Under the pieces are notes generated by a model. That model did no database searches. It saw only the letters and a list, made by a program, of their open reading frames with translations, and had not been told where the DNA came from. This document shows, in pieces, positions 1 through 7,036 of a DNA stretch of 11,489 nucleotides. Numbering within the stretch: position 1 is the stretch's first letter; each line of letters begins with the position of its first letter. Origin of the DNA: RGIG8745 sp964554265 (lineage in GTDB: Bacteria; Bacteroidota; Bacteroidia; Bacteroidales; Bacteroidaceae). Both the position numbers and the translations under genes were made by a program. The stretch is taken from the NCBI GenBank assembly GCA_964554265.1, contig CAZKOB010000119.1:1-11489 (forward strand). The letters are read 5' to 3'.

Positions 1-250
1 CTTTATCGCTATGTTCCTAATTTTCAAACAAATTATTTATCTGCTTATATTGAACTCATGTTAAATAAGGTCAATGTTCTTGTCTGTTCTTACATCTTTA
101 GTAATTTTCTCTCAAATGGAAAATTATACGATTAAATAAATAAAAGTCAATGAATAGCTGTAAAAGTAACTTCATTTAGAGATGCTGAAATATGTTGTAT
201 TATAATAATCATTTTATTGATATAGTTATTTTCCGACTTTGGAGGAAAAT
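1..250. other. AT-rich intergenic DNA, no feature seen
   Basis: I see no credible reading frame, RNA gene or consensus promoter here. The DNA is AT-rich and has stop codons in all frames. It may be the far end of the intergenic region of a gene lying left of the window. Confidence 0.5.
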
Positions 251-361
251 CCTCGACCGTGAGGAAGGGCAAGTTGGTTTTTGTATGGAAGAATACTTTC
301 TGTCGTACAAAAACACAACTTGCTCTGTTCGTTTGAACAGAAAATCCACTTAAAGTGGATT
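251..361. repeat. cluster of four consecutive hairpins
   Basis: Four inverted repeats follow one another. A short cctc/gagg stem lies at 251-263. A long stem pairs 269-285 with 306-323 (17 pairs, one bulged base, 20-base loop). A 6-bp stem ctgttc/gaacag lies at 325-340 with loop gttt. A 9-bp stem aatccactt/aagtggatt lies at 343-361 around one central base. The dense structure without a poly-T tail suggests part of a dispersed repeat or the relic end of a mobile element, rather than a simple terminator. The identity is not known. Confidence 0.5.
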
Positions 362-411
362 GTGTCTCCATGTCCATTTACAGCTATAATTATGTTAATA
401 AAACTCCGTCT

Positions 412-460
412 GTCATGGATGGATTTTGTGTCAAAAAGAAAGAAGAAATGTTCATAAGAA
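412..460 (+). repeat. left arm of inverted repeat around the helicase gene
   Basis: This stretch matches the complement of 4122-4170 at 40 of 49 positions by my alignment, including an exact 23-base run (428-450 against 4132-4154). Read on the + strand it would encode peptide MDGFCVKKKEEMFIRK. The other arm, read on the - strand, would give MGGVSVKKKEEMPLRK. The peptides resemble each other, but neither arm has the features of a real gene. The short frame that contains this arm runs straight into the adjacent MITE-like element and ends there. I read it as a dispersed repeat. Confidence 0.7.
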
Positions 461-483
461 AGTCAGATGCTGTTGCTGTTGTA

Positions 484-673
484 TTCACAGACTCCTCCGT
501 CGCAAGCTCCCCAATTGCTCCTATTCCGCAATTGCCCCTAACTTAGTGAGGAGCTTAGTTCGATTGCTGATGTAAATACATTAACCTGTCATTGGTATTC
601 CAACGAGCAAGGTAACCAGGCTCCTCCCCTAAGTTAGGGGAGGTGGCGCGACAGCGACGGAGGAGTCTGTGAA
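484..673. mobile_element. MITE-like element with 20-bp terminal inverted repeats
   Basis: Positions 484-503 are the exact reverse complement of 654-673. Inside, 535-554 pairs with 620-640 (about 19 pairs with one 1-to-2 base mismatch). The inner right arm is also a perfect 10-bp palindrome about one base (623-632/634-643), and a 7-bp hairpin caattgc/gcaattg sits at 512-534. The 190-bp unit has no coding capacity of its own. Small size, perfect termini and nested palindromes fit a miniature inverted-repeat transposable element or a related dispersed Bacteroidales repeat. I could not see a clear target-site duplication. Its right end lies about 110 bp from the start of the helicase gene, so it may affect that gene's transcription. 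Confidence 0.65.
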
Positions 674-782
674 GACACCAGCTTTAAATCATCAAAGTGT
701 GTATAATAGTTGGGCATTTGAAACTATTCCACGCTTTTTTATTCCTATCTTTACACCATCAATATAAAAAACAGTTTTCAGA

Positions 783-3700
783 ATGAAGGAATACGATACG
801 GATTGGATGTGGGATGACCTTGAAAAAGTTTTCTTTTCTGACAACTCATTCCGATATAAGTATACATATTATTACAACCTGCTGAACAGGGTTTGCATAG
901 AGTTTGTGAAGCCGTTGAAAACGGACTATACAGACTTCTTTTCCCGGTTGCAGGCTGTATGTCGATTGACAGAATATCCGTTACGGAATGTGGATGCATT
1001 CAGATGGAGAGCGCGCAGAGTGATGGATGGAAAGGAAGAAGCAGATGAAGAAGCCTATCTTGTGGACACTAAAGCTTTTGTTGAAGCCTTGTCGAAATTT
1101 ACAGAAAGTTCCATACCAGACAGGATAAAGCGCAGTCTGCCCGACAATTTAGTCCGTCCGGCACTTGATATGGTGAAAAACAAACGCAGGAAAAGGTGTC
1201 GCTTTGTGGCTGTATGCAAGGATGAAAATCATATTCATGCTGTCAGCAGGGATTTGCCGGGAGAGGACATGATAAGAATAGATTTCACGGCAAACGAACA
1301 TACTGTAGCAGCAGCGTCACTTGTGGAACAAGATACACAATTCAATGCCGTGGATTTCACAACAGATGCAAAGGGGGTACTACATCCGCAGATAATAGTT
1401 GTCAATCCGGATGTTCTACTTGACATCAGTACGCTCACATCTTGTGTAAAACCATATGGCAACAGTCCGTTCAACTATTTCCTGAAGAAATTTGATGATG
1501 TTCAGACGTCGGCTCCTATATTGCTCGGACAACTTGCCAACCAATTTCTTGACGATTGTATAAACAACAGCCATGCGGACTACAAGTCTTCAATGAAAAA
1601 GGCTTTTCGCGACTATGCATTGGAGTTTTCGGCATGTGAAGAGATAGACAAAGCTTTCTTCTATGAATGTGAGAAACAGTTTCTGAACATAAAACAAACT
1701 GTTGCATCTATTCTTCATAATCTGGATTTTGCAGGAAGCACAGGCGGTATTCTGCTGGAACCATCGTTCTTCTGCGAGACTCTCGGACTGCAAGGTCGAA
1801 TGGACTTTCTGAGAGGAGACTACAAGTATCTGATAGAATTGAAGTCCGGAAAGATGGATGAATACCGGAAACGTCCTCATGAAGAGCATCTGTTGCAGAT
1901 GATATTATATAAAGAAATCCTGTATTATAATCTGGATGTAAACAGATGGAGTGTTTGTGGTAACTTATTGTATTCGAAGTACCCGGTGCTGCAAGAACAA
2001 CGAACAGTCGTCGAGATGGTGAGAGAGGTCATGACATTGCGGAATAATATTGTAGCCGTTGAGCAACAACTTTGTGAAGGCAAGGGCAGAGAATACGTCC
2101 GTCTGCTTACTCCTGAGAAATTGAAGAGGAAACCGATAAATGAGAAATTCTGGGCGCAATGGTGCGTGCCGTCGATACAGAAGATTCTCAATCCGTTACA
2201 GAAGATGGATGATTTGACCGCAGATTATTTCTATACATTCTTACAGTTCATAGAGCGAGAACAATATTTTGCGAAGACAGGAGACGGAAGAATAGAGTCG
2301 ACGCGCGGAATGGCAAGTTTGTGGAATGCAGACATTGATGTAAAGAAAGAAAACGGTGATATTATAACAGGGTTAAAGATACAGGAAATAAGATATGACG
2401 AGAGTAGAGCAGTGGAAGCGGTTCTTCTCAGTATGCCGTATGATTGCGACAGTCCGAATTTCCGAATCGGCGATGCCGTGATTCTATATCAATGGGAGAG
2501 TGCAGACGATACTGCGGTTAACCATCAGATTATACGTTGCAATGTTGAAGATTGTTCGGACAACAACCTGTGCCTGTTGCTACGTTACAAGCAGCGCAAT
2601 GCGGAAATATTCTGCAAAGACACCGCTTTTGCTGTGGAGCATGATTATATAGAATCGACATACCGTTCGCTGTACAACGGTTTGTTTGCTCTCGTCAAGG
2701 CTCCTGCCGAACGACGCGAACTGCTGTTATGCCGTCGTCTGCCGGAAACAGATCCTTCCGTCAGTCTCTGCAGGACATATTCCAACCCACAGATAAACGA
2801 TGTTGTGCTCCATGCGAAACAAGCTAAAGATTATTTCCTTTTGGTAGGTCCTCCAGGCACAGGAAAAACAAGTGTTGCCCTGAAGGCTATGGTTGAGGAA
2901 TTTATTTCGGAAGAATATACGATATTGTTGCTTGCATACACAAACCGTGCTGTGGATGAGATTTGTGCCATGCTTGAAAATATAGAAGGAGGATGCCCGA
3001 ATTACATACGAATGGGGAAGGAACTGATGTGTGCTCCATGCTATAGGAAAAATCTGGTTGGGCGTGTGACGGAAAAATGTACAAACCGACAGAAGATAGC
3101 GGAACTGCTGGCCGATATAAAGATTGTAGTCGGAACTGTGGCATCTGTAAGTGCAGCACGCAGTCTGTTCAGATTGAAGCATTTTGATGTGGCAATATTC
3201 GATGAAGCGTCACAGATACTTGAACCGCAGATTTTGGGAATCCTTTGCGAACATTATGACAATGGAAGCTGTGCGATAGATAAATTCATAATGATAGGTG
3301 ATCACAGACAGTTGCCGGCTGTTGTAGTACAGGAAGAAGACGTCTCACATGTTTCTTTGGAAAAGCTGAGAGCAATAGGTTTGGAGAACTGTGCAAACTC
3401 GATGTTTGAACGCCTTCATACCTTTGTAAGCAAAAACAAGGAATATTGTTCGGGAATTGTTGATTTTCTGAACCGGCAAGGGCGTATGCATCCGGATATA
3501 GCCGAGTTTGCAAGCAGCCGTTTTTATTCGGACAGACTCATTGCTGTGCCTGTAAAGCATCAGACAGAATGTCTGCCATATGTTGACTATGATAAGAACG
3601 AAAGCCTTGTGGCCTCTCATCGTGTGGCTTTTATCGACATCCCTTTGCCGGAGGTGGAAGAAAGACAGCCTAAAGCTAACATGAAAGAAGCGGAAAAGAT

Positions 3701-4109
3701 TGTTGAAATCGTGAGTATTCTGGTAAATCTGTCGGAAAAAAACGGTATTGATTTTGTACCGTCAGAGCAGATCGGCATAATTGTGCCGTTCAGAAGGCAG
3801 ATTACTATTGTTCGCAGGCAACTTGAACTTAAGGGGATAGAATGTGCCCGGGACATGCTGATTGATACCGTTGAACGTTTTCAGGGGAGCCAGAGGGATG
3901 TTATCATATATGCTACGACGATTACGCAGCCGTATGAACTTGGTATTCTGTCCAATGTGGTAGTCTTGGACGGAAGTATTGTCGACCGTAAACTCAATGT
4001 GGCTGTGACTCGTGCGCGCAAACAACTTTTTATTCTCGGAAACAAACAGTTACTGATGCGTAATCCTGTCTATAAGGAACTGATAGCATTTGCAGAGAAA
4101 AAACAGTAA
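783..4109 (+). CDS. Dna2-like PD-(D/E)XK nuclease / superfamily 1 helicase fusion
   Basis: An 1108-residue cytoplasmic enzyme predicted to cut and unwind DNA. Residues 1-240 have no domain I recognise. Residues about 245-400 form a RecB/Cas4/Dna2-type nuclease: ILLGQLAN (246-253), GRMD (D341), the E-x-K signature ELKSGK (E352, K354) and QMILY (Q372, Y376). Residues about 440-670 include a probable beta-barrel (FRIGDAVILYQ), as in Upf1/Dna2 helicases. Residues about 670-1108 carry the helicase: Walker A GPPGTGKT (689-696), DEAS (from D807), GDHRQLP (from D840), RFQGSQRD (from R1032) and NVAVTRAR (from N1072). The C-x2-C-x5-C cluster that binds Fe-S in Cas4, AddB and Dna2 is not visible, so the nuclease probably lacks the cluster. 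The first ATG is used; there is no strong ribosome site, as is common in this phylum. No perfect promoter is seen: TATCTTTA at 746-753 is near-consensus, but the nearest TTTG (717-720) is 25 bp away instead of 19-21. The gene stands alone. It may serve in DNA repair or replication, or in phage defence; the sequence does not decide. Confidence 0.9.
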   Translation: MKEYDTDWMWDDLEKVFFSDNSFRYKYTYYYNLLNRVCIEFVKPLKTDYTDFFSRLQAVCRLTEYPLRNVDAFRWRARRVMDGKEEADEEAYLVDTKAFVEALSKFTESSIPDRIKRSLPDNLVRPALDMVKNKRRKRCRFVAVCKDENHIHAVSRDLPGEDMIRIDFTANEHTVAAASLVEQDTQFNAVDFTTDAKGVLHPQIIVVNPDVLLDISTLTSCVKPYGNSPFNYFLKKFDDVQTSAPILLGQLANQFLDDCINNSHADYKSSMKKAFRDYALEFSACEEIDKAFFYECEKQFLNIKQTVASILHNLDFAGSTGGILLEPSFFCETLGLQGRMDFLRGDYKYLIELKSGKMDEYRKRPHEEHLLQMILYKEILYYNLDVNRWSVCGNLLYSKYPVLQEQRTVVEMVREVMTLRNNIVAVEQQLCEGKGREYVRLLTPEKLKRKPINEKFWAQWCVPSIQKILNPLQKMDDLTADYFYTFLQFIEREQYFAKTGDGRIESTRGMASLWNADIDVKKENGDIITGLKIQEIRYDESRAVEAVLLSMPYDCDSPNFRIGDAVILYQWESADDTAVNHQIIRCNVEDCSDNNLCLLLRYKQRNAEIFCKDTAFAVEHDYIESTYRSLYNGLFALVKAPAERRELLLCRRLPETDPSVSLCRTYSNPQINDVVLHAKQAKDYFLLVGPPGTGKTSVALKAMVEEFISEEYTILLLAYTNRAVDEICAMLENIEGGCPNYIRMGKELMCAPCYRKNLVGRVTEKCTNRQKIAELLADIKIVVGTVASVSAARSLFRLKHFDVAIFDEASQILEPQILGILCEHYDNGSCAIDKFIMIGDHRQLPAVVVQEEDVSHVSLEKLRAIGLENCANSMFERLHTFVSKNKEYCSGIVDFLNRQGRMHPDIAEFASSRFYSDRLIAVPVKHQTECLPYVDYDKNESLVASHRVAFIDIPLPEVEERQPKANMKEAEKIVEIVSILVNLSEKNGIDFVPSEQIGIIVPFRRQITIVRRQLELKGIECARDMLIDTVERFQGSQRDVIIYATTITQPYELGILSNVVVLDGSIVDRKLNVAVTRARKQLFILGNKQLLMRNPVYKELIAFAEKKQ

Positions 4110-4123
4110 AGATACTGTTTTTT
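4098..4123 (+). terminator. hairpin terminator overlapping the helicase stop codon
   Basis: An 11-bp perfect stem (4098-4108 with 4113-4123) has the 4-base loop aaga. It consists of an A-run plus cagta on the left and tactg plus six Ts on the right. The TAA stop (4107-4109) lies at the top of the stem, so the last codons double as terminator. GC content is low and the T-run is part of the stem, so efficiency may be moderate. Confidence 0.6.
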
Positions 4124-4170
4124 CTTAGTGGCATTTCTTCTTTCTTTTTGACACTAACTCCACCCATAGC
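4122..4170 (-). repeat. right arm of inverted repeat around the helicase gene
   Basis: This is the reverse-complement partner of 412-460 (40 of 49 matches, exact core 4132-4154). It starts right after the helicase terminator. A minus-strand frame of 76 codons runs through it (complement of 4125-4355), but I see no homology or codon pattern to support it as a gene. Positions 4171-4370 beyond this arm hold nothing I can recognise. Confidence 0.7.
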
Positions 4171-4370
4171 GAACGGGGCTTAATACGGTTCATCCGACAT
4201 TTGGAGTGACGGCCTTTCTTTTTCATGATGACTCCTATTTTTATATATAGCAAACTGTTTCGGGCCTCGCAGCAGATGCTTCCGTACAAAATACTATATT
4301 TTTGGAGCGATTGCACAGGCAAGATGAAATCACCTCTCTGAAAAATCAATTCCACCGCATTGTTTTCTTA

Positions 4371-4450
4371 AATCAGCACTGCTGATTGTAAAAACTGCAC
4401 TGCTGATTGTATAATCTGCACTGTTGATTTTATAATCAGCACTGCTGATT
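4371..4450. repeat. four palindromic repeat units at about 21-bp spacing
   Basis: The core aatcagcactgctgatt is a perfect palindrome about one base. It occurs exactly at 4371-4387 and 4434-4450, and with one to three changes at 4391-4407 and 4413-4429. A decayed fifth unit may follow at about 4457-4472. Spacings of 20, 22 and 21 bp put each centre on the same face of the helix, about two turns apart. Read on the - strand the array would encode heptads such as ISSADYK-INSADYT-ISSAVFT-ISSADLR within a 94-codon frame (complement of 4330-4614), whose expression is unproven. It could be a multi-site operator, an iteron-like array, or a non-functional array that grows and shrinks by replication slippage. 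Confidence 0.75.
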
Positions 4451-4574
4451 ATAAAAAACTGTACAGCAATTTTGACTTTTCTGTGAGGAGAATTTAATTT
4501 TTTTATAGGCTGTAACAAAATGAGTTTCAGTATTCTACAAAAACAATTCAGCTCATGTTGATTTACACCAATCA

Positions 4575-4606
4575 TTTTATAGTATAAAACACTCATCGTA
4601 ACTTTG
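4575..4606 (+). promoter_or_regulatory. candidate promoter of the Nudix remnant, with palindrome
   Basis: TAACTTTG at 4599-4606 fits the Bacteroidetes -7 element TAnnTTTG. It lies 43 bp before the remnant's ATG. The -33 element is weak (TTTT at 4575-4578, 20-bp spacer). A perfect 7-bp palindrome about one base (ttttata, g, tataaaa; 4575-4589) overlaps the -33 side and could be an operator. Confidence 0.4.
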
Positions 4607-4649
4607 CGACACAAGAGAAACGCAATATTAAATCTTACATTATCATGTT

Positions 4650-4787
4650 ATGGATAATTAAAGATACAAATACACAGAGTTCAAATACCACTACAAATAC
4701 CCTCATCCATCAGTGACAACCGACTGTGTAATCTTCGGATTCGACGGAACCAAGCTGCATGCGCTTCTTGTGCAACGAGGCATATTG
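4650..4787 (+). pseudogene. remnant of a Nudix (NrtR-like) gene, N-terminal part only
   Basis: Translation from ATG 4650 gives MDN, a TAA stop (4659-4661), then in the same frame RYKYTEFKYHYKYPHPSV followed by TTDCVIFGFDGTKLHALLVQRGI. The YPHPSVTTDCVIFGF and LLVQRG pieces match the start of Nudix-domain proteins of the NrtR type (Nudix fold plus winged helix), which are common in Bacteroidetes. The match fades at about 4787. The Nudix box (GGF...REL.EE), which should follow within some 30 residues, is absent, although the frame stays open to 4964. So the gene has both a nonsense codon at position 4 and loss of the catalytic part. The open tail (LKASYLPTGSAAINS) may be unrelated DNA or a piece of the C-terminal winged helix joined by an internal deletion; I cannot tell. 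An internal GTG at 4713 could still start a short peptide, but function is unlikely. Confidence 0.65.
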
Positions 4788-4862
4788 AAAGCATCGTACT
4801 TGCCGACCGGCTCAGCCGCAATAAATTCAGCATACTCAAAACATTATTTATCACAACAGTTT

Positions 4863-4893
4863 TTTGTTTTTTTTCCAAAAAAGTCTAACTTTG
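4863..4893 (+). promoter_or_regulatory. promoter of pfp
   Basis: TTTG (4863-4866), a 19-bp spacer and TAACTTTG (4886-4893) form a full match to the Bacteroidetes primary sigma consensus (-33 TTTG, -7 TAnnTTTG). Transcription should start near 4899, giving an AT-rich leader of about 105 nt before the pfp ATG at 5006. Confidence 0.75.
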
Positions 4894-5005
4894 TCACGTA
4901 TTTGGAGTTCGACACGAAATCGTATACATTTTACTCCAAAAGGAAATGCGATACTCCATTTTAAAAGAACAACAAGTTACATACATCATTTAAATAAAAA
5001 CTTTT

Positions 5006-6640
5006 ATGGAAAAGAGTCCGTTGCAAATCGCAAGAGCCGATTACCAGCCAAAGTTGCCGAAAGCACTTCTGGGTCCGGTAAAGGCAAAAGAAGGTGAACC
5101 GACACAGTCTGTCGGAAATCAGGAAGAAATCAAGAAACTGTTCCCTAACACTTACGGCATGCCGGTTATCGAGTTTGAGAGCGGTGAGGCACAGTCACTT
5201 CCTCCTTTCAATGTAGGTGTGATCCTTTCGGGTGGACAAGCTCCGGGTGGACACAATGTTATTTCGGGCCTCTTCGATGGTATCAAGAGTCTGAATCCGG
5301 ACAGCAAGCTCTATGGTTTCATTCTCGGTCCCGGAGGTCTTGTAGACCACAAGTATATGGAACTTACAGCCGATCTGATTGACGAATACCGTAACACGGG
5401 TGGTTTCGACATCATCGGTTCCGGCCGTACAAAGCTTGAGGAAGTATGGCAATTCGAGAAAGGAATCTCCATCATCCGCGAACTTGGCATCAAGGCACTT
5501 GTAATCATCGGAGGTGACGATTCTAACACCAATGCTTGTGTTCTTGCAGAATATTATGCAGCAAAAGAATATGGTGTACAGGTTATCGGTTGCCCTAAGA
5601 CCATCGACGGCGACTTGAAGAATGCCCAGATTGAAACCTCATTCGGTTTCGATACTGCCTGCAAAACATATTCAGAACTTATAGGAAACATTCAGCGTGA
5701 CTGTAATTCAGCTCGCAAATATTGGCACTTCATCAAACTGATGGGACGTTCGGCAAGCCATATCGCCCTTGAATGCGCTCTTCAATGTCAACCCAACATC
5801 TGCCTCATAAGCGAGGAAGTAGAAGCAAAAGGAATGTCGCTCGATGAAGTCGTTACATACATTGCAGAAGCAGTGGCGGCCCGCGCTGCAGACGGAAACA
5901 ACTTCGGTACAGTACTCATCCCTGAAGGCCTCATAGAGTTTATCCCTGCTATCAAGAGACTTATCGCTGAGCTTAATGATGTTCTTGCAACTCCTGAAGC
6001 CAAGGATGTTGCCCGCAACAAGCAGATAGACTTTGTAAAGGAACATATTTCGGAAGAAAATCTGAAGGTATTCAACTCACTTCCAACAGATGTCGCTTCA
6101 CAGCTCGCGCTCGACCGCGATCCTCACGGAAACGTACAGGTTTCGCTCATCGAAACAGAGAAGCTTCTCTCTCACATGGTAGCGAACAAGCTGGACAAGA
6201 TGAAGAAAGCCGGAAAATATGTCGGAAAGTTTGCGGCACAGCACCACTTCTTCGGTTATGAAGGACGTTGCGCTGCTCCGTCGAATTACGATGCAGACTA
6301 TTGCTACAGCCTCGGATTCAACGCTTCTCGCCTCATAGCAAACGGCAAGACAGGATATATGTCTATCATCAAGAACACGACAGCACCGGCTTCAGAATGG
6401 ATTGCTGGCGGTGTACCTATCACTATGATGATGAACCTTGAAAAGCGTAATGGTAAGATGAAGCCAGTAATCCGCAAGGCTCTTGTTGAGCTTGATGGCG
6501 CTCCGTTCAAGTATTTCGCTTCAAAGCGCGATGTATGGGCACGCTACACAAGCTATGTATACCCAGGACCGATTCAGTATTTCGGCCCGACAGAAGTCTG
6601 CGACCAGTCTACGATAACTCTCAAACTTGAGCAGGCATAA
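5006..6640 (+). CDS. pfp: diphosphate--fructose-6-phosphate 1-phosphotransferase (PPi-PFK)
   Basis: This cytoplasmic enzyme phosphorylates fructose 6-phosphate to fructose 1,6-bisphosphate with pyrophosphate instead of ATP. The reaction is reversible, so it serves glycolysis and gluconeogenesis. At 544 residues it has the length of the long PPi-PFK clade. The phosphate-binding loop is GGQAPGG (76-82). GGDDS (169-173) has Asp172 where ATP enzymes have Gly (GGDGS), and PKTIDGDL (197-204) carries Lys198 plus the catalytic base Asp201; both are hallmarks of PPi specificity. MGRSASHIALE supplies the sugar-phosphate site. The ATG at 5006 gives the typical N-terminus MEKSPLQIARADYQPKLP; a different overlapping frame (4864-5097) is a shadow. 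It is preceded by its own promoter and seems monocistronic, since 396 bp separate it from the next gene. No strong terminator was found after it. Confidence 0.97.
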   Translation: MEKSPLQIARADYQPKLPKALLGPVKAKEGEPTQSVGNQEEIKKLFPNTYGMPVIEFESGEAQSLPPFNVGVILSGGQAPGGHNVISGLFDGIKSLNPDSKLYGFILGPGGLVDHKYMELTADLIDEYRNTGGFDIIGSGRTKLEEVWQFEKGISIIRELGIKALVIIGGDDSNTNACVLAEYYAAKEYGVQVIGCPKTIDGDLKNAQIETSFGFDTACKTYSELIGNIQRDCNSARKYWHFIKLMGRSASHIALECALQCQPNICLISEEVEAKGMSLDEVVTYIAEAVAARAADGNNFGTVLIPEGLIEFIPAIKRLIAELNDVLATPEAKDVARNKQIDFVKEHISEENLKVFNSLPTDVASQLALDRDPHGNVQVSLIETEKLLSHMVANKLDKMKKAGKYVGKFAAQHHFFGYEGRCAAPSNYDADYCYSLGFNASRLIANGKTGYMSIIKNTTAPASEWIAGGVPITMMMNLEKRNGKMKPVIRKALVELDGAPFKYFASKRDVWARYTSYVYPGPIQYFGPTEVCDQSTITLKLEQA

Positions 6641-7036
6641 AAACAGGCTTATAGCTATATTGGAGGCTTATTAAATTTATCCGCCATTTTAAGAGTCCTG
6701 TACAAACCGTTTTCAAAAGTTGAAGAAGGGCATGGCGAGCCATGTGACAGATGAAACTTGACGGGAACAAGCAGGACAAAACTTAAAAAGAACGGAATAC
6801 AAGCATTTGTATCTACTGAATTTTGAAACAGCCTCGCACATCAGGAAATTAGGAATTGGCAGTTGAAGACTGTCGGATTACGGCTTCAAGTCCGGTCTAT
6901 ACTCTATCTTTCGGACAACGAGTGAGGAACGACTGCATTCAAACTCCGATTCCTAATTTCTGCTTTTTCTGCCATAAAGGTTATACAACCCAAAGGTCAT
7001 CATTTCCGGATTTGGGATTCTAAAGGATATCTATAT
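6641..7036. other. intergenic gap between pfp and the muramidase gene
   Basis: I found no reading frame worth calling. A short palindrome, catgg-cgag-ccatg with a tetraloop (inside 6731-6744), lies in the first half. The structured element at 6845-6960 is listed separately. I could not find a full TTTG/TAnnTTTG promoter for the downstream operon; TATCTTTC at 6906-6913 lacks a matching -33 element. Confidence 0.5.
6845..6960 (+). other. candidate structured RNA or leader element
   Basis: A perfect 12-bp inverted repeat (6845-6856 with 6949-6960) can extend inward to 15 pairs with one G-U, closing a loop of about 90 nt. Smaller stems lie inside: ttgaag/cttcaa (6863-6868/6884-6889) and gtccg/cggac (6890-6894/6912-6916). 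The run ctttttct follows the 3' arm. This shape, a closing stem with internal hairpins and a trailing T-run, fits a small RNA with its own terminator, a leader for the downstream operon, or the pfp terminator region. It matches no RNA family I can name. The strand is inferred from the T-run. Confidence 0.35.

Noticed and set aside
355..546. 63-codon + strand frame through the left repeat and into the MITE-like element
   Set aside because: It is made wholly of repeat sequence, ends inside the element and has no promoter or homologous protein I can name; its likeness to the arm at 4122-4170 is explained by the shared repeat.
746..753. TATCTTTA as promoter of the helicase gene
   Set aside because: The last base departs from TAnnTTTG and the nearest TTTG is 25 bp upstream, outside the 19-21 bp spacing.
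4125..4355. 76-codon minus-strand frame after the helicase gene
   Set aside because: It overlaps the inverted-repeat arm, has no recognisable domain and no promoter match, and the repeat explains its basic C-terminus.
4507..4521. Similarity to 11253-11267 (aggctgt..caaaat), considered as shared insertion-sequence ends
   Set aside because: 13 of 15 matches is expected by chance many times in a window of this size, and no transposase lies between.
4330..4614. 94-codon minus-strand frame with ISSADYK-like heptads
   Set aside because: The heptads follow from the 21-bp DNA period; the rest is AT-rich filler with no domain, so it is recorded as a DNA repeat, not a gene.
6858..6894. A tRNA-like stretch (ggcttcaagtccgg resembles a T-arm)
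   Set aside because: The T-stem does not pair properly and there is no matching acceptor stem or anticodon arm.
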